Source of the DNA: Clostridiales bacterium
Lineage (GTDB): Bacteria; Bacillota; Clostridia; Saccharofermentanales; UBA5734
Direction: 5' to 3'
NCBI GenBank assembly: GCA_007135995.1
Contig: SLHU01000136.1
Span: 1 to 5,532 of the forward strand
DNA length: 5,532 nt
Shown: piece after piece, positions 1 to 5,532 of the stretch
How the letters are laid out: each line of letters starts with the position of its first letter
Position numbering within the stretch: the first letter of the stretch is position 1
The notes under the pieces: model-generated
What the model saw: only the letters and a program-made list of their open reading frames with translations
What the model was told of the DNA's origin: nothing
The model's database searches: none
Program-made: the position numbers and the translations under genes

Positions 1-30
1 AGCATATTAATATTAATTATAAATTTTCAA
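1..30. other. AT-rich stretch downstream of ychF
   Basis: These 30 bases after the ychF stop are almost all A/T and include the perfect palindrome ATTAATATTAAT (6-17). There is no GC stem, so no intrinsic terminator for ychF is visible within the window; the termination site, if any, lies further left. Confidence 0.5.
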
Positions 31-1122
31 TCAGACATTGAATCTGAATAATATGATATCGCCGTCCTGAACAACATATTCCTTGCCCTCGGAACGGACC
101 AGTCCTTTTTCGCGTGCTGCCGCCATTGTTTTATGGCGAAATAAATCATCAAAAGCGACCACTTCAGCCCGGATAAATCCTCGTTCAAAATCTGTGTGGA
201 TTTTTCCTGCTGCCTGCGGTGCTTTTGTGCCGCGGGTGATCGTCCAGGCTCTTACTTCTGTGGGACCTGCGGTCAGGAAGGAAATTTGCCCCAGCAGCCT
301 GTAACCGGCTTCAATAATCTGGTCAAGACCCGACGCCTCAATGCCAAGTTCACTGAGAAAGCCTTCGCGCTCTTCGTCTTCAAGGTCGGCAATTTCAGAT
401 TCTATACGCGCGCTGATCAGGACAACTTCGGCGTTTTCCTGGCTGGCGATATCCATCACTGGTTTAACCAGGTCCGGAGCGGGTCCGCCAACATCAGCTT
501 CGGAAATATTCGCAACGTATAGAATCGGTTTCAATGAAAGCAAGGGCAGATCTCTGATCGCCAGTTTTTCATTCTCATCAAAAGCAAGGGTTCTGGCAGA
601 ACGCCCCGCACTGAGACATTCGAAAACACGCTCAAAAACCTCAAGATCAGCCTGCAGTTTTTTATCTCCGCCTTTGGCGAGTTTTTTGGTTTTTTCTATG
701 CGGCGCTCAACAAATTCCATATCCGACAAAATCAGCTCTACATTCACTGTTTCAATATCATCGGCCGGATCAGTCTGACCCTCCACATGAATCACGTTGC
801 TGTCTTCAAAACAGCGGACCACATGCACAATCGCATCCACTTCACGGATATTTGTCAGAAATTTATTTCCCAGTCCTTCACCGCGGCTGGCACCTTTGAC
901 CAGTCCGGCGATATCTACAAAATCAATGATAGCCGGCGTTACTTTTGCCGGATGATGCAGCGCTGTAAGAAAATCAAGCCGTTTATCCGGCACAGCCACA
1001 ACACCAACATTAGGTTCTATTGTGCAAAACGGATAATTAGCGACAGCCGCTCCCGCCTTTGTTATCGCGTTAAACAATGTACTCTTGCCGACATTCGGCA
1101 AACCAACTATTCCCAGACGCAT
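31..1122 (-). CDS. ychF: YchF/OLA1-family redox-sensitive ATPase, complete
   Basis: This encodes a 363-residue cytosolic P-loop NTPase of the Obg-related YchF family, which binds ribosomes and, unusually for its superfamily, prefers ATP over GTP. Visible motifs in order: P-loop GLPNVGKST (residues 7-15); PFCTIEPN (31-38), whose Cys33 aligns with the Cys35 linked to redox control in E. coli YchF; switch [12 protein letters not shown] (70-79); the family-specific NISE (205-208) in place of NKxD; an SAR motif (237-239); and a C-terminal TGS domain from about 278, with [20 protein letters not shown] (301-320) and the ending ILFRFNV. The length is normal and the gene is intact. The ATG at 1122 is supported by GGGAGGT at 1135-1129, six bases upstream. 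The gene is divergent from comM and has its own promoter, so it is not part of the competence-type cluster. The identification is by family motifs and is secure; a ribosome-linked role is known for the family, but the exact physiological function is not settled. Confidence 0.98.
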   Translation of the reverse strand: MRLGIVGLPNVGKSTLFNAITKAGAAVANYPFCTIEPNVGVVAVPDKRLDFLTALHHPAKVTPAIIDFVDIAGLVKGASRGEGLGNKFLTNIREVDAIVHVVRCFEDSNVIHVEGQTDPADDIETVNVELILSDMEFVERRIEKTKKLAKGGDKKLQADLEVFERVFECLSAGRSARTLAFDENEKLAIRDLPLLSLKPILYVANISEADVGGPAPDLVKPVMDIASQENAEVVLISARIESEIADLEDEEREGFLSELGIEASGLDQIIEAGYRLLGQISFLTAGPTEVRAWTITRGTKAPQAAGKIHTDFERGFIRAEVVAFDDLFRHKTMAAAREKGLVRSEGKEYVVQDGDIILFRFNV

Positions 1123-1151
1123 CTTCTTACCTCCCAGACATAAACAGACAC

Positions 1152-1180
1152 ATTATCGCAGATAATCTCTCCACTGGCAA
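1152..1180 (-). promoter_or_regulatory. Sigma-A-type promoter of ychF
   Basis: On the minus strand, TTGCCA (1180-1175) is followed after exactly 17 bases by GATAAT (1157-1152). Each hexamer matches five of six consensus positions, and TGC directly before the -10 box gives an extended -10. Transcription would begin near 1145, leaving a leader of about 22 bases that carries the ychF ribosome binding site. The -35 box lies about a dozen bases beyond the stop of the doubtful small frame at 1192-1467, so ychF need not be co-transcribed with it. The call rests on consensus match and placement only. Confidence 0.75.
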
Positions 1181-1191
1181 TGAAAATAATC

Positions 1192-1467
1192 TCAATCGTA
1201 TGTCAGCCTGTTTGCGGGTCTCTGTGCATACCATGCTGAAAGAGCGGTCGCAAGACCGTTTGTACGATATGTAGTCGTCACAAACCCGCCTGCCGTTCGA
1301 ATGTCATGAGACGTGAAGCGACGGGCTGTTGACTGGCGCCCTTTAAAGCTTCTTTGCTGAGCAGATTTGTCGATTTCTTGCCTGTTTTGTGTGTTGACCG
1401 GCAGACTGTTGAAAGGCTGATCTTGATATACTTCGTGATAGCGTTCATTGTTATAGTGTTCGTTCAT
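1192..1467 (-). CDS. Possible small hypothetical protein, doubtful
   Basis: This is an open frame of 91 residues from an ATG at 1467, on the same strand as ychF and ending about 70 bases before it. The product would be hydrophilic, rich in Gln, Asn, Arg, Thr and Tyr, with no cysteine, signal peptide or membrane segment. It begins MNEHYNNERY and ends ANRLTYD. I do not recognise it. For: it is an uninterrupted frame with gene-like codon choice in a large gap, and it stops just before the ychF promoter. Against: there is no Shine-Dalgarno sequence before the ATG or before the in-frame TTG at 1521, and the frame continues upstream antisense into comM, as chance frames do. A competing plus-strand frame (1354-1617) covers part of the same DNA, so at most one is likely to be real. 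Confidence 0.3.
   Translation of the reverse strand: MNEHYNNERYHEVYQDQPFNSLPVNTQNRQEIDKSAQQRSFKGRQSTARRFTSHDIRTAGGFVTTTYRTNGLATALSAWYAQRPANRLTYD
1449..1457 (+). promoter_or_regulatory. Candidate extended -10 promoter for comM
   Basis: TG-T-TATAGT on the plus strand fits an extended -10 element, with TATAGT matching the consensus at five of six positions. There is no convincing -35 box at 16-18 bases. Transcription would start near 1464, about 160 bases before comM. It lies inside the doubtful minus-strand frame. This is the best candidate I can see for a comM promoter, but it is weak evidence. Confidence 0.25.
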
Positions 1468-1562
1468 GAGGCGTCGCAGATCAGGCGCGTCAGTCGGATC
1501 AGGAGGCGGCAGGCAGATCAACGTGGCGGCCGCAGCGCAACAGTTAAGAATGTTCTTATGCG

Positions 1563-1569
1563 AAAGGAG
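1563..1569 (+). promoter_or_regulatory. Strong Shine-Dalgarno match without a normally spaced start
   Basis: AAAGGAG is an excellent ribosome binding sequence, yet the next in-frame start for comM lies 50 (TTG 1620) or 53 (ATG 1623) bases beyond it. Short complementary runs between them, GCGG (1574-1577) with CCGC (1610-1613 or 1607-1610) and CCCC (1584-1587) with GGGG (1600-1603), could fold the spacer and bring the site to roughly 10-16 unpaired bases from the start. It may equally be coincidental. Immediately upstream is the palindrome TAAGAA-TG-TTCTTA (1545-1558). Confidence 0.3.
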
Positions 1570-1622
1570 AAAAGCGGTTTCTTCCCCACGGCTGAAGCAG
1601 GGGTTGCCGCCGCGTAATTTTG

Positions 1623-3326
1623 ATGAATGGTATTCAGTGCGGCCATGTGGTCTCCGCGGCACTTCACGGGATTGATGGTGTTCTGGTTGATATAGAGGTG
1701 ACGATTCTGCCTGGACTGCCGGGATTTGAGATTGTCGGTCTGGGAGATTCTGCTGTGCGGGAGTCGAGGAACCGTGTACACGCGGCTTTGCGCAACAGTG
1801 GCTATACCTTTCCCTCAGCAAAGGTGACCGCAAGCTACGCACCCGCCTGGCTTCATAAAGCAGGATCTGCTTTTGATCTTCCGCTGGCTTTAGCCGTTCT
1901 TGCTGCGTCAGGACAGTTAAAGCTTCCCGTCACACCTGTTTGTGCCTTCGGAGAACTCAGCCTGACTGGTGAGATCAGACCGGTACCCGGTGTGATCTGC
2001 CGGCTGGCAGCCTGCAGGGAGCGTGACTTTCCCATGCTGATCCTGCCTGAGGATAACGCGTCAGAAGGCTCTGTTTTTGCTGATTTACCTTTATTTACGG
2101 CTTCTCATCTCAGTCAGATAACAGCTTATTTCAGATATGCAGGTCAAGACTTTCAGCGCCAGGCTAAAAAGGAGCAGCTTTCTGTGTCAGCGCATGAGCA
2201 CCACTTAAATATAATGGACAGACTCCAGATAAAACAAAAAGCCAGGCAAGAAGATGAGGTTCAGGCAGATGCCGGCCGTCTGCCGGATCTTTCTCAGATT
2301 GCCGGACAAAAGCAGGCAATACGGGCTTTGCAGCTTGCCGCGGCCGGCTGGCACCATTTGCTGATGCTGGGGAGTCCCGGATGTGGTAAAACGACGCTGG
2401 CCAGGACACTGCCGCCGCTGCTGCCGCCGCTGAGCAATGAAGATGCTCTGATGGTGACCCGGATTCACAGTGCGGCAGGCCGTCTGAAAACAAAGGGGCT
2501 GATTACCCGGCATCCGTTCCGGATGCCGCATCACAGCATCAGCCGTGCCGCACTGATTGGCGGCGGTCTGATTCCGGTTCCGGGTGAAGTCAGTATGGCG
2601 CATCAGGGGGTTCTTTTTCTCGATGAACTAACCGCTTTTGATCCTGCCGCGCTCGATGCCATGCGTCAGCCGCTTGAAGAGCAGCAGGTCCATTTATACC
2701 GGCTGAACCACAGTTTTATCTATCCGGCCGATTTCCTGCTCATCGCAGCAGCAAATCCCTGTCGATGCGGAGAGTACCTGGAACCTGACAGCAACTGCAA
2801 TTGCTCGCCAGAACAAATCAGACGTTATCTGGGTAAAATCAGCGGTCCTTTAATCGATCGTTTTGATATCGTGATAGAAATGTCTCGTCTAAAACCAGAT
2901 CAGCTGATGCAAAGTGTCATGAGCGGCGGATCAGAAGCCCACCATCGTCCAGACGACGTCAAGACGGGCAAGTCATCTGCATCACCTGATGGATCGCCGG
3001 CCTGTGAAGAAATGAAAACGCCTTCAGCAGACATACACATGAAAGTGATGGCCTGTCATGAACTGCAAAAGGAAAGAAGTCTGCGATTTGAGCCATCTCC
3101 AAAACTGAACGCGAGAATTGGCAGTGACCGGCTGGCCGAAAAACTCGATATACCATCGCATTTAATACGCTATACAGCAGATCTGGCACAGGTTTTCAAA
3201 CTGACCGCACGAAGCTATCAGAAAGTGCTGCGCCTGGCCAGAACCATTGCCGACTACGATCAATATCTTGAGATGAAAAAAGACCATATAGACGAGGCCC
3301 TGCAATACAGGATGAGAACCAGATAG
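1623..3326 (+). CDS. comM: ComM/YifB-family Mg-chelatase-like AAA+ ATPase
   Basis: This encodes a 567-residue protein of the ComM/YifB family, cytosolic hexameric AAA+ helicases that drive branch migration of incoming DNA during natural transformation. Order: N-terminal ChlI/Lon-like domain (about 10-165, with PGLPGFEIVGL and SFDLP-like AFDLPLALAVLAASG); Walker A GSPGCGKT (250-257); MPHHSISRAALIGGG (301-315); Walker B VLFLDE (330-335); sensor-1 AANP (376-379); the family's paired cysteines 380, 382, 392 and 394; SGPLIDRFD (407-415); and a sensor-2 region TARSYQ (528-533). It is some 60 residues longer than typical, through hydrophilic linkers at about 171-222 and 433-470. An in-frame stop at 1593 leaves only ATG 1623 or the adjacent TTG 1620 as starts; ATG fits family alignment. 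No Shine-Dalgarno sequence sits at normal distance. The 3' end is tandemly duplicated. It lies 132 bases before dprA on the same strand, so co-transcription is plausible. All catalytic motifs are intact. Confidence 0.96.
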   Translation: MNGIQCGHVVSAALHGIDGVLVDIEVTILPGLPGFEIVGLGDSAVRESRNRVHAALRNSGYTFPSAKVTASYAPAWLHKAGSAFDLPLALAVLAASGQLKLPVTPVCAFGELSLTGEIRPVPGVICRLAACRERDFPMLILPEDNASEGSVFADLPLFTASHLSQITAYFRYAGQDFQRQAKKEQLSVSAHEHHLNIMDRLQIKQKARQEDEVQADAGRLPDLSQIAGQKQAIRALQLAAAGWHHLLMLGSPGCGKTTLARTLPPLLPPLSNEDALMVTRIHSAAGRLKTKGLITRHPFRMPHHSISRAALIGGGLIPVPGEVSMAHQGVLFLDELTAFDPAALDAMRQPLEEQQVHLYRLNHSFIYPADFLLIAAANPCRCGEYLEPDSNCNCSPEQIRRYLGKISGPLIDRFDIVIEMSRLKPDQLMQSVMSGGSEAHHRPDDVKTGKSSASPDGSPACEEMKTPSADIHMKVMACHELQKERSLRFEPSPKLNARIGSDRLAEKLDIPSHLIRYTADLAQVFKLTARSYQKVLRLARTIADYDQYLEMKKDHIDEALQYRMRTR

Positions 3327-3380
3327 GGCAAGCGTGACGAAGCCCTGCAATACAGGATGAGAACCAGATAGGGCAAGCGT
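3291..3380 (+). repeat. 45-base tandem duplication spanning the comM stop
   Basis: Two head-to-tail 45-base copies (3291-3335 and 3336-3380) differ at one position, G3296 versus A3341. Each copy holds 11 codons (DEALQYRMRTR), a TAG stop (3324-3326 and 3369-3371) and 12 further bases. The unit is a whole number of codons, so the second copy stays in frame behind the first stop; its one difference would be silent (GAG to GAA). ComM ends at the first TAG, and readthrough would add 15 residues. The second copy is otherwise untranslated spacer before dprA. Recent slippage or unequal recombination is the likely origin. Confidence 0.97.
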
Positions 3381-3458
3381 CTGTAAATTAATCGGAAAAA
3401 TCAGCGGGAAACTTGATTTGCAGCCATCAAACGTGAACTTAGTAAAGGCGGGGGAGAG

Positions 3459-4697
3459 ATGACACAACAATCAGATCAAAGCTTAAAGGCCTGTCTCATG
3501 TTGTCGGAGCTCAGAGAAAAAATGAAACTGCGGCGGTCTTTCTGGCTTGAGAGTTTTAAGCGGGAGTCTCAGTTTTTAAGCCTGGCAGACAGCCGTTTGA
3601 TCAACACAACGGCTGAGCCTTTTGAGTCTATATACCATCAACTGTTCTCAAAAGTAAGGAATGAATCAAAACAAGCGCTGTTGAGCACTATAAGCAGTGA
3701 TTCCTTTCAGAAGAAGATCCACCAGCAGCTGGCGCAGGCCAGAGCGCATAACATAAAAGCTGTATGCTGGTTAAGTTCACTTTATCCTGAACGGCTGCTT
3801 CATATCAGCAGTTATCCGCTCGTTTTATATTACCGCGGCAAGATGCCGCTGCAGTCCATAAACCAGATCAATGCTGTGACTGTTGTCGGTACAAGGCGGC
3901 CTTCGTATTATGGCCGTCAGGTTGTTCAGAAGATGATCGCTGACTGGAGTGACAAGGGGCTTGTCTGTGTCAGCGGCATGGCACGCGGGATTGACGGCCT
4001 GGCGCATAAAGCTGCGCTGGATAAAGGCGCGCTGACCATTGCCGTGATGGCCAACGGGCTGGATATTGTTTATCCGCCAGAACATCACAGGCTTTATGAG
4101 CAGATTTTAGAAAGCGGATTGGCATTAAGTGAACATCCGCCTGGGCAAAAGCCTTTGCGACAGCATTTCCCGGCCCGCAACCGCATTCTAAGCGGTCTTT
4201 GCCAGGCTGTGGTTGTCATAGAAGCCGCTGAAAAAAGCGGAAGCTTGATCACTGCCGAGTTCGCTGCTGATCAGGGAAGAGAGGTCTTCGCGGTTCCGGG
4301 CACTATTTTCTCATCTGAAAGCAAGGGCTGTAACTTGCTGATCAAAGATGGGGCCGGCATGCTGCTGAGTCCCGATGATTTATCGGCTGTTTATGATTTT
4401 TCTGAACTGAGCGAAGCCGTGACGCCAAAACCGGATGCCTCAGCTGCGAATTCAAAACCGGATCCCTCAGCTGCGAATTCAAAACCAACTGCTTTTTCGG
4501 AGACGAGGGTTCAGCGCAACATCTGTGATCCAGACGCAATCCGCATTAAAGACGCGCTGCGTGCCTGTCCTCTGAGCATCATCACTTTATGCGCTGAGAC
4601 AGGTCTAAGTCTTTCTAGATGTGCGGTTTTACTAACACAAATGGAGCTTTCGGGACAGCTTATTTTCGAAAGAGGCCATTATTCTTTGACAGAATGA
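3459..4697 (+). CDS. dprA: DNA-processing protein DprA (Smf)
   Basis: This encodes a 412-residue cytosolic single-stranded-DNA-binding protein that protects transforming DNA and loads RecA onto it. The Rossmann-like core (about 100-310) carries VVGTRRPSYYG (142-152), SGMARGID (172-179), GLDIVYP (200-206), HFPARNRILSGL (236-247), EKSGSLITA (258-266), REVFAVPG (274-281) and GCNLLIKDGA (290-299), all family hallmarks. A low-complexity linker (about 320-350) with a 9-residue repeat joins it to a C-terminal winged-helix-like domain (about 358-412). The first 100 residues are weakly recognisable: I see no helix-hairpin-helix or clear SAM signature. The start ATG 3459 follows the purine-rich AAAGGCGGGGGAG (3444-3456). 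The gene follows comM and precedes topA on the same strand, the order known from many Bacillota. No separate promoter is obvious in the 132-base gap upstream, so transcription with comM is inferred. The gene is intact. Confidence 0.97.
   Translation: MTQQSDQSLKACLMLSELREKMKLRRSFWLESFKRESQFLSLADSRLINTTAEPFESIYHQLFSKVRNESKQALLSTISSDSFQKKIHQQLAQARAHNIKAVCWLSSLYPERLLHISSYPLVLYYRGKMPLQSINQINAVTVVGTRRPSYYGRQVVQKMIADWSDKGLVCVSGMARGIDGLAHKAALDKGALTIAVMANGLDIVYPPEHHRLYEQILESGLALSEHPPGQKPLRQHFPARNRILSGLCQAVVVIEAAEKSGSLITAEFAADQGREVFAVPGTIFSSESKGCNLLIKDGAGMLLSPDDLSAVYDFSELSEAVTPKPDASAANSKPDPSAANSKPTAFSETRVQRNICDPDAIRIKDALRACPLSIITLCAETGLSLSRCAVLLTQMELSGQLIFERGHYSLTE
4427..4480 (+). repeat. 27-base in-frame tandem repeat in the dprA linker
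   Basis: Two adjacent 27-base copies (4427-4453, 4454-4480) differ at one base (G4436 versus C4463), followed by the first six bases of a third (4481-4486). In protein they read KPDASAANS (324-332) and KPDPSAANS (333-341), then KPTAFS. The single base change gives Ala to Pro. The repeat lengthens the flexible link between the Rossmann core and the C-terminal domain without altering frame. Confidence 0.97.
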
Positions 4698-4716
4698 ACC
4701 TTTTTCTGTATATAAT
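4686..4716 (+). promoter_or_regulatory. Promoter of topA overlapping the dprA stop
   Basis: A perfect TTGACA (4686-4691) forms the Leu-Thr codons just before the last Glu codon and stop of dprA. It is followed by TATATAAT (4709-4716), which offers TATATA at a 17-base spacer or a perfect TATAAT at 19 bases. Transcription would start near 4722-4724, giving topA a leader of about 75 bases and a supply independent of dprA. The call is by consensus; the overlap with coding sequence is seen directly. Confidence 0.75.
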
Positions 4717-4723
4717 GGTACAA

Positions 4724-4755
4724 CAGTTGCCTGATGACCAATCAAATGGCAGCTG
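4724..4755 (+). promoter_or_regulatory. Leader hairpin of topA mRNA
   Basis: CAGTTGCC (4724-4731) pairs with GGCAGCTG (4748-4755), eight pairs including one G-U. The interior continues with TGAT (4732-4735) against ATCA (4741-4744), closing a five-base loop and leaving a three-base bulge (4745-4747). It starts at or within a base or two of the predicted transcription start. No T-run follows, so it is not an intrinsic terminator; a 5'-end stabilising structure or a regulatory leader is possible. It ends 24 bases before the topA ribosome binding site. Confidence 0.45.
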
Positions 4756-4798
4756 AACGTAAAGCTATCTATAAAAAACAGGAAGAGGTTATTAGTGC

Positions 4799-5532
4799 AT
4801 GAGCAAATACCTGGTTATTGTTGAATCACCCGCCAAAGCCAAAACAATCGGGCGATATCTTGGCAAGGACTACCGTATTTCAGCGTCTGTCGGACATATC
4901 CGTGATCTGCCTTCGTCTAAGCTGGCAGTAGAAGTTGAGAATGGATTCAAGCCTTTATATGCGAACATGAAGGGTAAAGAGAATGTCATCCGTGAACTGA
5001 AAGAAATGGCTGAACAAGTTGATCAAGTGATCATCGCAACTGACCCTGACCGCGAAGGAGAAGCGATCGCCTGGCATCTGGCACATATTCTTAAGATTGA
5101 CAGCAGCAGCCCTTGCCGGATCTCTTTCAACGAGATCACGCAGCCAGCTGTTAAAAAAGCGATGGAAAATCCGCGTCCGATTGACATGGACCTGGTTAAT
5201 TCACAGCAGGCCCGGCGCATTCTCGATCGCCTAGTTGGATATGAGCTGAGTCCGCTTTTGTGGAAAAAAGTCAAGAAAGGCCTTTCGGCCGGACGGGTTC
5301 AGTCTGTTGCCACGCGCATGGTGGTAGACCGCGAAAGAGAAATTGAGGCCTTTAAACCAGAAGAATACTGGTTGATGTTTGCTTTCCTGAAGAAGCATCT
5401 GGATGACCCCATTTTCCGTGCCCGTTATCATGGTGTAAGAGAAAGCGGTAAAATCAAGAAAATTAAATTAACAAATGAAGCCGAGACAAAAGCGGTTCTG
5501 GAAAGTATTAAGTCGGCATCCTGGGAAGTGGC
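4799..5532 (+). CDS. topA: DNA topoisomerase I, N-terminal part (cut by window end)
   Basis: These are the first 244 codons of a type IA topoisomerase, which relaxes negative supercoils by cutting and passing single strands and so balances gyrase. The Toprim domain begins with [18 protein letters not shown] (4-21), including the catalytic Glu9, followed by SVGHIRDLP (30-38) and the acidic metal-binding [14 protein letters not shown] (81-94; Asp82, Asp84, Glu86). Next come FNEIT (110-114), [20 protein letters not shown] (134-153) and [19 protein letters not shown] (161-179), typical of the start of the cleavage core. The active-site tyrosine lies beyond the window. ATG 4799 is supported by AGGAAGAGG (4780-4788), ten bases upstream; a GTG at 4795 is out of frame and soon meets a stop. 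It lies 101 bases after dprA with its own predicted promoter. The frame is open to the window edge, and usual family length implies most of the gene is missing here. Confidence 0.97.
   Translation, partial: MSKYLVIVESPAKAKTIGRYLGKDYRISASVGHIRDLPSSKLAVEVENGFKPLYANMKGKENVIRELKEMAEQVDQVIIATDPDREGEAIAWHLAHILKIDSSSPCRISFNEITQPAVKKAMENPRPIDMDLVNSQQARRILDRLVGYELSPLLWKKVKKGLSAGRVQSVATRMVVDREREIEAFKPEEYWLMFAFLKKHLDDPIFRARYHGVRESGKIKKIKLTNEAETKAVLESIKSASWEV

Larger units (their letters stand above)
1123..1622. other. Intergenic region between divergent ychF and comM
   Basis: This is a 500-base gap without a secure gene. The left 70 bases hold the ychF ribosome binding site and promoter. The middle holds the doubtful minus-strand frame and a short GC stem with a GCAA loop (1245-1258) that has no T-run. 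A candidate extended -10 element for comM lies at 1449-1457. The right end has a 14-base palindrome (1545-1558), a strong Shine-Dalgarno match (1563-1569) with no start codon at normal distance, and a possible hairpin (1574-1613) before the comM start. I see no tRNA, transposon remnant, or strong intrinsic terminator here. Confidence 0.7.

Noticed and set aside
1242..1261. GC stem with GCAA loop resembling a terminator
   Set aside because: The strong stem is only five pairs and neither strand has a T-run after it; no gene ends nearby on the plus strand.
1471..1520. Cluster of GATCA motifs, possible iterons
   Set aside because: Only three short, irregularly spaced matches with differing flanks, insufficient for an origin or binding array.
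1354..1617. Plus-strand open frame with one hydrophobic segment, ending just before comM
   Set aside because: It needs a TTG start without a Shine-Dalgarno sequence and uses many AGG, ATA and TTG codons. Its hydrophobic stretch is the complement of a polar minus-strand frame. It is not supported as a gene.
1518..1842. Minus-strand frames extending antisense into comM
   Set aside because: They overlap the conserved N-terminus of comM and show no recognisable domain; they are antisense shadows.
3413..3430. Inverted repeat TTGAT/ATCAA before dprA
   Set aside because: Only five A/T-rich pairs with an eight-base loop, with no T-run or promoter context; expected by chance.
3162..3470. Minus-strand frame with a duplicated peptide (LALSGSHPVLQG)
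   Set aside because: The peptide repeat is only the antisense reading of the 45-base duplication at the end of comM; the frame overlaps comM and has no support.

Overview
The window looks like a chromosomal housekeeping segment from a Bacillota bacterium, probably Clostridia-like. The reasons are the gene order comM/yifB, dprA, topA, the style of the YchF C-terminus and of the TopA N-terminus, and good purine-rich ribosome binding sites with sigma-A-type promoters. The base composition is roughly balanced. No species-level call can be made from the sequence alone, and nothing points to a plasmid, phage, insertion sequence, CRISPR array, rRNA or tRNA.

Layout, left to right: (1) 1-30 is a short AT-rich stretch. 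(2) 31-1122, minus strand, is ychF, a complete translation-associated P-loop ATPase, with a well-formed promoter at 1152-1180 and a good ribosome binding site. (3) 1123-1622 is a 500-base gap between the divergent ychF and comM genes. It holds the ychF promoter, one doubtful small minus-strand reading frame (1192-1467), and just before comM a small palindrome, a strong but apparently ownerless Shine-Dalgarno sequence and a possible hairpin. (4) 1623-3326, plus strand, is comM/yifB, an AAA+ Mg-chelatase-like ATPase. Its last 11 codons, its stop and 12 following bases are duplicated in tandem. (5) 3459-4697, plus strand, is dprA (smf), with a 27-base in-frame tandem repeat in the linker before its C-terminal domain. 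(6) 4799 to the window end, plus strand, is the first 244 codons of topA, with a promoter whose -35 box lies inside the last codons of dprA and with a leader hairpin.

How the genes fit together: ComM family proteins are helicases that widen the recombination tract during natural transformation, and DprA protects incoming single-stranded DNA and loads RecA on it. The two form a DNA-processing pair here. TopA removes negative supercoils and is a conserved neighbour of dprA in Bacillota. YchF has no known link to this set and is transcribed away from it.

I found no convincing new biological system. The most useful observations are the two independent small tandem duplications in comM and dprA, the composite promoter and leader of topA, and the odd translation-initiation region of comM.
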